A stretch of DNA of 32,919 bases from Desulfovibrio sp. A2 (GTDB lineage Bacteria; Desulfobacterota; Desulfovibrionia; Desulfovibrionales; Desulfovibrionaceae). The notes under the pieces are model-generated. The model ran no database searches and was not told where the DNA came from. It saw nothing but the letters and a program-made list of their open reading frames with translations. The first letter of the stretch is position 1, and every line of letters starts with the position of its first letter. A program made the translations under genes and the position numbers. The stretch is from positions 1 through 32,919 of the forward strand of contig NZ_AGFG01000007.1 in assembly GCF_000226255.1 (NCBI RefSeq). The letters run 5' to 3'. Of this stretch, positions 17,578-25,356 are shown piece by piece.

Positions 17578-19023
17578 CTATTCCAGGGGCACGGTGCGGA
17601 AGAAGGTCTGGCCGCGCCGCATCAGTTGCAGCATCACCGCGCCGCGCTTCTTGCCGTCCTGCTCGATGACCTTGGTCAGGTCGGCTGCGGTGTTCACCGG
17701 CTTCAGGTTGGCCAGCAGGATGATGTCGCCGGCGCGGATGTCGGCTTCCGCGGCGGGCTTGCCGCCCTCCACCGAAACCACCAGCAGGCCGCGCGCCTCT
17801 TCCAGCTTCAGGTTGCGGGCGTCCTCTGCGGAAACCGGGCGCACGCTCATGCCAAGCCCGGCCGAGGCCTGTTCCTTGCCGCTCTTTTCCGGGGCGGCGT
17901 CGCCGCGCTGGGCGGTAAGGTGTTCCGCCGTGCGCTCGCCAAGGGTGAGGTTGACGGTCTTGGTCTGGCCGTTGCGCCAGATGGTGAGCTTGGTGGTGTC
18001 GCCGGGCTTCAGCGCGGCGATGCGGCGCAGCAGTTGGCTGGAATCGGGCACGTCGTCGCCGTCCACCTTCAGCACGATGTCGCCGGGCTTCAGGCCCGCC
18101 TTGTCGGCCGGTTCGCCGGGCATGACGGAGCCCACCAGCGCGCCGCGCGGTTCCCCAAGGCCCAGGGCGCGGGCCGTGGCGTCGTCCACGTCCTGGATGG
18201 TCACGCCGATCCAGCCGCGCCGCACCTTGCCCTCGGCACGCAGCTGCGCGATGACCCGCTCGGCCATGTTGCTGGGAATGGCGAAGCCGATGCCCTGGCC
18301 AGAGGCGATGATGGCGGTGTTGATGCCGATGACCTGGCCGTCCATGTTCAGCAGCGGACCGCCGCTGTTACCGGGGTTGATGGAGGCGTCGGTCTGCAAA
18401 AAGTTGTCGAACGGGCCGGAGCGGATGTCGCGCCCCTTGGCGCTCAAGATGCCCGCGGTCACCGAATGGTCGAGGCCGAAGGGGTTGCCGATGGCCAGCA
18501 GCCATTCGCCCACTTCCAGCTTGTCCGAATCGCCGAAGCGCAGCACCGGCAGCGAGCCGCCCGCGTTGATCTTGAGCAGGGCGAGGTCGGTTTCCTCGTC
18601 GGTGCCGATGACATTGGCCACGTAGGAATTGGACTTGCCGCTGGCGCCCTGCAGGTTCACCCGGATCACGTCGGCCTCTGCCACCACGTGATTGTTGGTG
18701 ACGATGTACCCGTCGGCCGAAATGATGAAGCCGGAACCCAGCGAACGCTGTTTTTGCGGGCGCTGCTGGCGACCATGGAATTTTTCGAACTGGTCGAAGA
18801 ACTTGTCGAACGGGGTGCCGGGCGGCATGTTGCGGAACAGTTCGTTGAACGGGTTTTCCGTGGCCTGCACGGTTTTTTCGGTGCTGATGTTGACCACGGC
18901 GTTGCCCGACTGCTTCGCGAGTTCGCGAAAATCGGGCAGCAGGGGCGCGGCCTGGGCGGCGGCTGCAAGCACGAGGCACAGCGCAAGCGCGGCGGCGATG
19001 GTGCGGGAAAGGGAACGTGCCAT
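17578..19023 (-). CDS. degP: Periplasmic serine protease DegP/HtrA family
   Basis: Do-type protease/chaperone of 481 residues acting on misfolded envelope proteins. A Sec signal peptide spans about residues 1-26 ([25 protein letters not shown]). The catalytic triad is visible as H112 (TNNHVV), D146 (ETDLALLKI) and S220 ([10 protein letters not shown]). Two PDZ domains follow, each with a readable core ([12 protein letters not shown]...GDIVLKVDG and [24 protein letters not shown]). The start is the ATG at 19021-19023, with AAGGAG 7 bases upstream. A clear sigma70-type promoter lies at 19108-19135. It sits between hslU and the S1 protein gene, on the same strand, but has its own promoter and a terminator-like hairpin on each side, so it is probably its own unit. 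Confidence 0.94.
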   Translation of the reverse strand: MARSLSRTIAAALALCLVLAAAAQAAPLLPDFRELAKQSGNAVVNISTEKTVQATENPFNELFRNMPPGTPFDKFFDQFEKFHGRQQRPQKQRSLGSGFIISADGYIVTNNHVVAEADVIRVNLQGASGKSNSYVANVIGTDEETDLALLKINAGGSLPVLRFGDSDKLEVGEWLLAIGNPFGLDHSVTAGILSAKGRDIRSGPFDNFLQTDASINPGNSGGPLLNMDGQVIGINTAIIASGQGIGFAIPSNMAERVIAQLRAEGKVRRGWIGVTIQDVDDATARALGLGEPRGALVGSVMPGEPADKAGLKPGDIVLKVDGDDVPDSSQLLRRIAALKPGDTTKLTIWRNGQTKTVNLTLGERTAEHLTAQRGDAAPEKSGKEQASAGLGMSVRPVSAEDARNLKLEEARGLLVVSVEGGKPAAEADIRAGDIILLANLKPVNTAADLTKVIEQDGKKRGAVMLQLMRRGQTFFRTVPLE

Positions 19024-19107
19024 GTCTGGGCTCCTTGGCAGGGGGAGTTTGCAGGCGGCGACGTGCCTGCGTCCGCGGCCTGACGGATGCAGGGCCGACT
19101 GGGTGAG

Positions 19108-19135
19108 ATAATAGGGCATACCGGTACGATGTAAA
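19108..19135 (-). promoter_or_regulatory. Sigma70-type promoter of degP
   Basis: On the minus strand TTTACA (19130-19135, 5/6) and TATTAT (19108-19113, 5/6) are separated by 16 bases, the best promoter match seen in the window. It would give a leader of about 80 bases before the degP start. No sigma-E-type (GAACTT/TCTGA) motif was seen here. Confidence 0.65.
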
Positions 19136-19188
19136 CACCGGCCAGGTATTTTTTGTCCGTGCGGCGGGCGGCGCGCGGGGCGGCCACG

Positions 19189-19222
19189 AAAAAACGGGGG
19201 AACGCCGTGGCGCTCCCCCGTT
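19189..19222 (-). terminator. Rho-independent terminator of the S1-domain protein gene
   Basis: A stem of 13 bp with one mismatch (AACGGGGGA A CGCC / GGCG C TCCCCCGTT) and a 2-base loop, beginning 20 bases beyond the stop. On the minus strand it runs straight into six T. Strong and well placed. Confidence 0.88.
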
Positions 19223-19242
19223 GGATGTCGGATGCGAAGCGG

Positions 19243-20928
19243 TTACTTCTTGCGCTTTTCCAGGGCTGCCTGCAGGGCGTTGCCCAGAATGCCGAAGCCG
19301 CCGGAATCGCCGGCCACCACGGTGGTCGGCGCGGAGGAGCGCTGGCCCCTGCCGCCTTCACGGCCGCCCTCGCGGCCGCCGTGGTGTTCGCGCTTCTGCG
19401 GCTGGCCGTACTTGCGCCATTCGCCGTCGTCCTCGCCAGTGGCGTCGGCCGGGGCCAGCGAGATGCGGCGGGCCTTCACGTCGATGTCGCGTACCACCAG
19501 CGAGACTTCCGCGCCGGGGTTCATGTTGGCGTAGGTCTTGGACTGGGGCGAGGTGGCGGCCACGGCGTTGGGCAGCAGCCCGGTGACGCCGGGGGCCAGG
19601 TTCACGAACAGGCCGAAGGGGGCGCGCTTTTCCACGGTGCCGGTGACGGTGGAACCCGCCGGAAAGCGTTCCTCGGCCGTGGACCACGGGTCGCCCTCGG
19701 CGTCGCGCAGGCTGAGCGACAGCCGCTTGCGGGCGGGGTCCAGTTCCTTCACGGTCACGGTCACGGTCTCGCCGGGGGTCACGGCTTCTTCGGGCTTGTT
19801 GATGCGGCGGGTCCAGGACATTTCGGAAAGGTGCACCAGGCCTTCCACGCCGGGCAGCACCTCGATGAAGGCGCCGAACGGGGCGAGGCGGGTGACCTTG
19901 CCGGTGAGCACCTGGTCGGCGTCGAGGCGTTCGGCCACGTCCTGCCAGGGGTCGCCGGACACCTGACGGATGGACAGCGAGATGCGCGGCCCCTTGCGGG
20001 AATCCTTGCCGCCCTTGCCTTCTTCCGCCCCGGAGATGCCCAGTACCTTCACGCGCACCTTGTCGCCCACGCTTACGGCTTCGTCGGCCTGCTGCACGCG
20101 CGACCACGAAAGCTCGGAAACGTGCACCATGCCTTCAAGGCCGGGGGCGATCTCGACGAACGCGCCGAACGGAGCAAGGCGGGCCACGGTGCCTTCCAGC
20201 ACGTCGCCTTCGTTCACGCTCTGCATCAGGGCGCTCAGCGATTCGGCCTGCTCGCGTTCCAGCAGCATGCGGCGCGAAACCACGATGTTGCGGCCGTTCT
20301 GCTCAAGCCGGGTGACCAGGAACTGGAAGGTCTGGCCGGTGAAGGAGTCGGGCTCAGCGCCGGGGCGCAGGTCCATCTGGCTGGCCGGGCAGAAGGCGCG
20401 GCGCTTCATGACCTCGACGTTGAAGCCGCCCTTGCAGGGGCCGGTGACGCGGCCTTCCACGGGGATGCCGCCCGAGCGGGCGTCCTCCAGCTGGGCAAGC
20501 CCGGCCTGGCCGGTCATGGCGCGCGAAAGCTTGATCTCGTTGGCGTTGGCCGAAACCACGTACAGTTCCAGCACGTCGCCCACGGCCAGAGGCAGGTTGC
20601 CTTCGGCATCCTCCAGCTCCTTGCGCTCCACGATGCCGTCCACTTTGGCTCCGGTGGCGACGAAGACGGTGTCCTCGCCGATGGCGACCACGGTGGCCTT
20701 CACCCGTTCGCCGGTGCGCACGGTTTCCGCCGTGCCGGAATGCGCCTCCAGCAGGTCCGCGAAGCTGGCGTTCTCGTCGAATGCGTCGTCACCGCTCATG
20801 TCGACGGGGGCAGCCTCCTGCGGGGCAGGGGCGGCGGCGGCTTCGTGGGCGGGGGCTTCCGCCTGTGCGGTTTCGGGGGTGGCCTCCGGGCTTTCCAGTC
20901 CGGTGCCTTCGGTGCGTTCACCAGTCAT
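19243..20928 (-). CDS. S1-domain RNA-binding protein (ribosomal protein S1-like)
   Basis: Protein of 561 residues with five S1 (OB-fold) repeats that I place at about 72-138, 154-220, 241-323, 339-408 and 424-494. Repeats three to five carry the best cores (APFGAFVEI...GLEGMVHVSELSW and similar). An acidic Ala/Pro/Glu-rich region fills residues 1-65, and an Arg/Gly tail (GGREGGREGGRGQR) lies near 517-530. True S1 proteins of proteobacteria have six repeats and no such tail, so this may be a second S1-like protein rather than the main RpsA; I therefore give no symbol. The ATG at 20926-20928 is preceded by AAGGAGAT with 8 bases spacing, and upstream in-frame codons are unlike S1. It probably binds mRNA or ribosomes in the cytosol. 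Confidence 0.88.
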   Translation of the reverse strand: MTGERTEGTGLESPEATPETAQAEAPAHEAAAAPAPQEAAPVDMSGDDAFDENASFADLLEAHSGTAETVRTGERVKATVVAIGEDTVFVATGAKVDGIVERKELEDAEGNLPLAVGDVLELYVVSANANEIKLSRAMTGQAGLAQLEDARSGGIPVEGRVTGPCKGGFNVEVMKRRAFCPASQMDLRPGAEPDSFTGQTFQFLVTRLEQNGRNIVVSRRMLLEREQAESLSALMQSVNEGDVLEGTVARLAPFGAFVEIAPGLEGMVHVSELSWSRVQQADEAVSVGDKVRVKVLGISGAEEGKGGKDSRKGPRISLSIRQVSGDPWQDVAERLDADQVLTGKVTRLAPFGAFIEVLPGVEGLVHLSEMSWTRRINKPEEAVTPGETVTVTVKELDPARKRLSLSLRDAEGDPWSTAEERFPAGSTVTGTVEKRAPFGLFVNLAPGVTGLLPNAVAATSPQSKTYANMNPGAEVSLVVRDIDVKARRISLAPADATGEDDGEWRKYGQPQKREHHGGREGGREGGRGQRSSAPTTVVAGDSGGFGILGNALQAALEKRKK

Positions 20929-21018
20929 CAGTCCGATCTCCTTGAAAAGTGGCGTGCGCCGCGTGGCGTTCACCCGCAATATCAGCGCCGAAGGGCGAGG
21001 GCAAGTGCGACGGCGTGG

Positions 21019-21047
21019 TTGCGTCGCCGTGCGCGGCGTGCGATAAT
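21019..21047 (+). promoter_or_regulatory. Candidate promoter of ppiC
   Basis: TTGCGT (21019-21024) and GATAAT (21042-21047, 5/6) are separated by 17 bases, and ppiC starts 33 bases later. The -35 is poor. The region also has to hold the divergent promoter of the S1 gene. Confidence 0.4.
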
Positions 21048-21080
21048 GGGGTGAAATCGCCATTTCCGTAAGGAGGTTCC

Positions 21081-21365
21081 ATGCTCAAAGCCAAGGCACG
21101 CCACATTCTCGTCGATACCGAGGATGCTTGCAACGAACTGAAGGCCCGCATCCTGGCGGGCGAAGATTTCGCCGAGGTGGCGCGCGCCCATTCCAAGTGC
21201 CCGTCGGGCCGCCGTGGCGGCGATCTGGGGGAATTCCCCCGTGGCGCCATGGTGCCCGAATTCGACGAAGCGGTGTTCACCGGCGAAGTGGGCACGGTGC
21301 TTGGCCCCGTGCGCACCCAGTTCGGCCACCATCTCATTGAAGTCACCGAGCGCAGCGGCAGCTAG
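21081..21365 (+). CDS. ppiC: Parvulin-type peptidyl-prolyl isomerase
   Basis: Single-domain parvulin of 94 residues, the size of E. coli PpiC, with no signal peptide, so cytosolic. The core pattern is complete: ARHILVDTEDACNELKARILAGEDFAEVARAHSKCPSGRRGGDLGEFPRGAMVPEFDEAVF and the C-terminal TQFGHHLIEV with the active-site histidine pair. AAGGAGG stands 5 bases before the ATG. It catalyses cis/trans isomerisation of X-Pro bonds. It is divergent from the S1 gene and followed by a terminator, so monocistronic. Confidence 0.95.
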   Translation: MLKAKARHILVDTEDACNELKARILAGEDFAEVARAHSKCPSGRRGGDLGEFPRGAMVPEFDEAVFTGEVGTVLGPVRTQFGHHLIEVTERSGS

Positions 21366-21395
21366 GGCACGTTCCGCGAGGAACGCGCCCCTTTT
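21365..21395 (+). terminator. Rho-independent terminator of ppiC
   Basis: An 11-bp stem with one mismatch (GGGCACGTTCC / GGAACGCGCCC) and a GCGA loop, followed by CTTTT. It begins at the last base of the ppiC stop codon. Confidence 0.8.
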
Positions 21396-21499
21396 GCCCC
21401 TTCCTCTGGACGGGGCGGTACCGCCGCCTTATTCCCATGGGAAGGCGGCCATGCCCGGCACGGCATGCCGCGCGAATGCCCTGTAGAGAACCGCAACCC

Positions 21500-21536
21500 G
21501 GCCGGGGCGGCAGCCCCGCAAGGCTCCGCCCCGGCC
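21500..21536 (+). repeat. Long hairpin in the hsp20 leader region
   Basis: GGCCGGGGCGG (21500-21510) pairs with CCGCCCCGGCC (21526-21536), and inside it AGCC pairs with GGCT, giving about 15 bp with one bulge and a 6-base loop. It lies 155 bases upstream of the hsp20 start with no T-run after it. The rest of 21397-21691 holds a GGCGGTACCGCC palindrome at 21414-21425 and no recognisable gene; I did not find a CIRCE element. Confidence 0.5.
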
Positions 21537-21691
21537 GTCGCATTTTCCGGCCATTCCCCGGCCCGCACGGGCCGAAGCGACAGCGGCGCGCCACGCCGCA
21601 CGGGAGGCACGCCGGATCAGGACCGCCCGCCCTTTCGCGGCGGCGTCCGGCCCCGCCCGCATCTCCGCCAGCATTTCCGGAGGGCACCCGC

Positions 21692-22120
21692 ATGGCCAAT
21701 TTCAAATTGTGGAAAATCGAGGAGTTGCAGCGCCTGAGAAGCGAGAGCGACCGGATGTTCGACCGGTTGTGCTCGGAACTGGGCCTGCCCTCGGTCTGCC
21801 AGCCGCTCATGGAACCCGCCCTGCGCATGATCGACACCCCCGAGGCGGTGGTGGTCGAGGCGCAGTTGCCGGGCGTCACCCCCGAAGACCTGGATATCGT
21901 CATCACCGGCACCGTGCTGATCGTGCGCTGCGCCCAAAGCGAAACCTGCGGCATCGGCGAATCGGCCAGCAGGTACGAAAGCCGTTTCATGCTGCCGTGC
22001 AAGGTTCGCACGGAGGAAGTGGAGGCGGAGCTGGACGAGGGCGTGCTGCGCATCACCATGCCCAAGTGTCGCAGACCCGAGGCGCGCCGCGTTCCCGTCA
22101 GGACCGGCCGGGCCGGTTGA
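21692..22120 (+). CDS. Hsp20/alpha-crystallin family small heat-shock protein
   Basis: Protein of 142 residues with an N-terminal helix region (MANFKLWKIEELQRLRSESDRMFDRLCSELG), then an alpha-crystallin domain: RMIDTPEAVVVEAQLPGVTPEDLDIVITGTVLIVRC, SRYESRFMLPCKVRTEEVEAELDEGVLRITMPK. The A-x-x-x-x-G-V-L-x-h-x-h-P signature near the end is present as ELDEGVLRITMPK. It holds unfolding proteins in an ATP-independent way. The start at 21692 is supported by GGAGG 8 bases upstream; a longer open frame upstream is Pro/Arg-rich and not family-like. The Lon-like protease gene follows after 15 bases, so the two form an operon coupling holding and degradation. Confidence 0.93.
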   Translation: MANFKLWKIEELQRLRSESDRMFDRLCSELGLPSVCQPLMEPALRMIDTPEAVVVEAQLPGVTPEDLDIVITGTVLIVRCAQSETCGIGESASRYESRFMLPCKVRTEEVEAELDEGVLRITMPKCRRPEARRVPVRTGRAG

Positions 22121-22135
22121 ACATAAGGAGGCACC

Positions 22136-24697
22136 ATGACCACCACCAAGAAGGCGACCAAACGCACCGCTGCCTCTTCCGCGTCTCCGTCCCCCGCCAA
22201 GGGGCTTCCCGCTCCCCTCGCGCCCGAACAGCTGCGCTGGACGCTCGACCCCGCAACGCTGCCCTTCGCCCATACCGGCGAGGTGGACGAGCAGGCCGAC
22301 ATCGTCGGCCAGCGGCGGGGGGTGGATGCCTTTCGCTTCGGCATGGGCATGCAGGGCAAGGGCTACAACATCTTCGTCACCGGGGCCGTGGGCATAGGCA
22401 AGCTGGCCATGGTCAAGCGGCTGCTGGGCAACGGCACGCACGCGGAGGCCACGCCCGACGACCTGTGCTTCGTCAACAATTTCAAGACGCCCGAGGAACC
22501 CATCCTGCTGCGCTTTCCGGCGGGCAAGGGCCGCGCCTTCAAGGCCGACGTGCAGGCCTTTCTGGAAACGGTGAAACGCGACATTCCGCAGCTTTTCGAA
22601 AGCCAGGAATACATCGCCAGCAAGAACGAGATCATCGAGGCGCACGACAGGAAGACCCGCGAGTTCTTCAAGAACCTGGAAACCAAGGTGCGCGATTCCG
22701 GCTTCGTGCTGGTGAACATGCAGATGGGCCAGATTCAGCGCCCCGATATCGTGCCCATCGTGGACGGCGAACCGGTGCACCTGCTGAAGCTGGAGGAAAT
22801 GGCCGCCAAGGGGCGCTTTCCCCAGGAGGAACTGGTAAAGCTGCAGGAAACCTACAAGGTGCTCAAGGAAGAGATAGACGCCATCTTCCTGGACGTGCGC
22901 GAACTGCAGAAGGAAGTGAAGCGCAAGACCGAAGAGGTGGACCGGCTCATGTTCATGAGCGCTGCCCGCGACCTGGCCCGGCCGCTACTGGAGGGCTACG
23001 CCGACGAGAAGGCGCAGAAGCACATCGAGGCGGTGCTGGCCGACATGGCAGAGAACCTCGACGGGCTGAAGGTGATGGGCCAGCAGGTGCAGGGGCCCAT
23101 GGGCATGTTCGTGCCCGCCCCGGCGGAAGCCGTGCTGCATCCCTACCAGGTCAACCTGCTGGTGGACAACGCAGAGCTTAAGGGCCCACCGGTGATCGTG
23201 GAATCGTTCCCCAACTACCGCAACCTGTTCGGCTCCATCGAGCGGGTCATGGACCGGTCCGGCCTGTGGCGCACCGATTTCACCAAGATCAACGCCGGGT
23301 CGTTCGTCAAGGCCAACGGCGGGTACCTGGTGCTGAACCTGATGGACGCCATCATGGAGCCGGGGGTGTGGCAGACGCTGAAGCGCGCCCTGAAGACCTC
23401 GGAAATGGAGATCCAGACCTTCGACCCCTACTACTTCATCACGGCCACGGGCATCAAACCCGAGTCCATCAAGATGGAGGTCAAGGTGGTGGTCATGGCC
23501 ACGCCCCAGCTGTACCACATGCTGCGCCATTACGACCTGGACGTGCAGAAGATCTTCAAGGTGTGGGCGGACTTCGATTCGTCCATGCCGCTCAGCGACG
23601 TGTGCGTCACCGACATCGCCAAGCTGATGAAGACCTTCGTGGCGGCGCGCAACCTGCGCCAGTTCGACGCAACGGCCGTGGCGGCCCTGCTGGAGCACGG
23701 CGTGCGCATGACCGGCCGGCGCGAGAAGATCACCACCTCGTTCCCGGTGCTGCGCGACATCATGGAAGAGGCCGAGTACATCGCCCGCGAGTCCGGAGCG
23801 GACATGGTGTCCGCGCCGCACGTGGCCCAGGCTGTGGAAGGGCGGCTGTACCGCGCAGGGCTCATCGAGGAGAAGGTGCAGGAGATGATCGACCGGGGCA
23901 GCGTGTTCATCGACACCGACGGCGCGGTCGTCGGGCAGGTGAACGGGCTGGCCGTGTACGCCATGGGCGACCACATGTTCGGCAAGCCTTCGCGCATCAC
24001 CGCCACCACCTCCATGGGGCGCGAGGGCATCATCAACATCGAGCGCGAATCGGACCTGTCCGGGGCCATCCACAACAAGGGCATGCTCATCCTTTCCGGC
24101 TACCTGCGCCGGGCCTTCGCGCAGGACAAGCCGCTGACGCTGGCGGCGTCCATCGCCTTCGAGCAGTCCTACGGCGGGGTGGACGGCGACTCGGCCTCAT
24201 CCACCGAACTGTACGCGTTGCTCTCCAGCCTGTCGGGCGTGCCCATCAGGCAGGGCATCGCCGTCACCGGCTCGGTGAACCAGAAGGGCGAGGTGCAGCC
24301 CATCGGCGGCGTGAACGAAAAGATCGAGGGCTTTCACGAGGTGTGCAAGCGCAAGGGGCTGACCGGCGAACAGGGCGTGATGATACCCGCCGCCAACGTC
24401 AACGACCTGATGCTGAAGCCCGAGGTGGTGGATTCCGTCCGTGCGGGCACGTTCCGCATCTGGGCCGTGCGCACCGTGGACGAAGGCATCGAACTGCTCA
24501 CCGGCGTGCCCGCCGGGGCGCGCGGACCGGACGGCAGCTATCCGGCAGATTCCGTGTACGGCAAGGTGGACGCGCGGCTGCGCGAACTGGCCGAAGGCCT
24601 GCGCAGCTTCGGCGAGAAGAAGGACGAGAACGGCAACGGAAAGGGCAAGGGCAAACGCGCCAAGGCCCCCCAGAAGCCGGAGGACAAGCAGGGCTAG
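22136..24697 (+). CDS. LonB/YcbZ-like AAA-Lon protease
   Basis: Protein of 853 residues of the AAA_32 plus Lon proteolytic domain type (MEROPS S16), not classical LonA, since no LonA N-domain is seen. The proteolytic dyad is visible as S686 in GDSAS and K729 in GGVNEKIEG, 43 residues apart as in E. coli LonA. A long coiled-coil-like insert (about 200-300) lies inside the ATPase part. The Walker A region GAVGIGKLA (83-91) keeps GxGK but has Leu instead of Ser/Thr, and the Walker B region GGYLVLNLMDAI lacks the usual DE pair, so ATP use is uncertain. A Lys/Gly-rich tail ends the protein. AAGGAGG lies 5 bases before the ATG; hsp20 is 15 bases upstream. Soluble, cytosolic. Confidence 0.92.
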   Translation: MTTTKKATKRTAASSASPSPAKGLPAPLAPEQLRWTLDPATLPFAHTGEVDEQADIVGQRRGVDAFRFGMGMQGKGYNIFVTGAVGIGKLAMVKRLLGNGTHAEATPDDLCFVNNFKTPEEPILLRFPAGKGRAFKADVQAFLETVKRDIPQLFESQEYIASKNEIIEAHDRKTREFFKNLETKVRDSGFVLVNMQMGQIQRPDIVPIVDGEPVHLLKLEEMAAKGRFPQEELVKLQETYKVLKEEIDAIFLDVRELQKEVKRKTEEVDRLMFMSAARDLARPLLEGYADEKAQKHIEAVLADMAENLDGLKVMGQQVQGPMGMFVPAPAEAVLHPYQVNLLVDNAELKGPPVIVESFPNYRNLFGSIERVMDRSGLWRTDFTKINAGSFVKANGGYLVLNLMDAIMEPGVWQTLKRALKTSEMEIQTFDPYYFITATGIKPESIKMEVKVVVMATPQLYHMLRHYDLDVQKIFKVWADFDSSMPLSDVCVTDIAKLMKTFVAARNLRQFDATAVAALLEHGVRMTGRREKITTSFPVLRDIMEEAEYIARESGADMVSAPHVAQAVEGRLYRAGLIEEKVQEMIDRGSVFIDTDGAVVGQVNGLAVYAMGDHMFGKPSRITATTSMGREGIINIERESDLSGAIHNKGMLILSGYLRRAFAQDKPLTLAASIAFEQSYGGVDGDSASSTELYALLSSLSGVPIRQGIAVTGSVNQKGEVQPIGGVNEKIEGFHEVCKRKGLTGEQGVMIPAANVNDLMLKPEVVDSVRAGTFRIWAVRTVDEGIELLTGVPAGARGPDGSYPADSVYGKVDARLRELAEGLRSFGEKKDENGNGKGKGKRAKAPQKPEDKQG

Positions 24698-24754
24698 CCG
24701 CTTCGGCGGGCCGCGCATGCGCGGACCCGCCCGGTTGTACCGGAACGTTCAAGC

Positions 24755-24793
24755 AAGACGTCCCGCCTCTTTTCAAGGCGGGGCGTCTTTTTT
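24755..24793 (+). terminator. Rho-independent terminator of the hsp20-lon operon
   Basis: A 13-bp stem with one G-T pair (AAGACGTCCCGCC / GGCGGGGCGTCTT) and a 9-base loop, followed by four more T for a run of six in all. It lies 57 bases after the protease stop. Confidence 0.9.
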
Positions 24794-24856
24794 GGTGCGG
24801 CGCAATTACAGGGGTGGAGCGAGCGCCATGGTGGCGAAAATACGTTTGTGGTGTCT

Positions 24857-24875
24857 GCATAGAATGTTTCTATGC
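24857..24875. repeat. 19-base inverted repeat in the fdhA control region
   Basis: GCATAGAA and TTCTATGC flank TGT, a perfect 8-bp dyad. It lies 64 bases after the hsp20-lon terminator, at the edge of the AT-rich zone. Possible regulator binding site. Confidence 0.5.
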
Positions 24876-25327
24876 GTGCGTGGTTGATCCGTGATGATTG
24901 ATGTCAAATAAGATACATATAAGTCAAATGTAATTGTAGAATGTGTATTGGCGAATTGCCCAGGAATGGAGATTCGTGTTGATAATACGAGTGCCTCATA
25001 GACGCATTTCGCTGTGAGAATGAAAGCAAGAATGATGTTGTTGCGTTTGTGCGCGGCGGGTGGCTAGGACGCCGATATGTGTTGGCTCCAGCATAAATGT
25101 CGATTCACGCCTTGAAACAAACGGGATGGTCGCAGGTCATGAACGAGCATACGTCCGCACTGCCGTTTTCGGGACTGGGGCACGATCTTGCGCCGGTCAT
25201 GGCACGGGCGTCGGTGCTTTCGGCGCATCGGGCGGCGACGCCGCGCGGCGTGCCGCAGGTCCGAAGACAACGCGGGCACGTCAAGGCGGGGTACGCATTG
25301 CAGGTGGCGCTGGGGCGGGAAACCAGG

Positions 25328-25343
25328 GGCCGGTGAACCGGCC
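25328..25343 (+). repeat. Perfect hairpin next to the fdhA ribosome site
   Basis: GGCCGGT-GA-ACCGGCC, a 7-bp dyad ending 2 bases before the AAGGAGG of fdhA. In RNA the 2-base loop would open to about 6 pairs. Its position suggests an effect on translation start, but this is inference. Confidence 0.45.
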
Positions 25344-25356
25344 GCAAGGAGGCACA

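Larger units (their letters stand above)
24794..25356 (+). promoter_or_regulatory. Long control region upstream of fdhA
   Basis: No recognised gene in 563 bases. From about 24840 to 25050 the DNA is clearly AT-rich against its surroundings. It holds a perfect 19-base inverted repeat GCATAGAA-TGT-TTCTATGC (24857-24875) and two direct copies of GTCAAAT 20 bases apart (24903-24909, 24923-24929), about two helix turns, as expected of activator sites. A GATAAT hexamer at 24981-24986 could be a -10, but no good -35 fits. The GC-rich second half contains an open frame of 79 codons (25097-25336) without a ribosome site and unlike any family I know. Just before the fdhA ribosome site lies a perfect hairpin (25328-25343). 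Confidence 0.55.

Noticed and set aside
17626..19083. 485-codon open frame opposite degP
   Set aside because: Exact antisense of a well-supported protease gene; low-complexity His/Gly/Ala translation and no ribosome site.
24903..24929. Reading the GTCAAAT pair as the start of a CRISPR or transposon end
   Set aside because: Only two 7-base copies, with no third copy and no inverted partner; more likely binding sites or chance.
24948..24961. Sigma54-like TTGGCGAATTGC in the fdhA control region
   Set aside because: The GG and GC are only 6 bases apart instead of 10.
25060..25356. In-frame N-terminal extension of fdhA
   Set aside because: The Tat signal and AAGGAGG place the start at 25357; the extension would bury the signal peptide and resembles no formate dehydrogenase.
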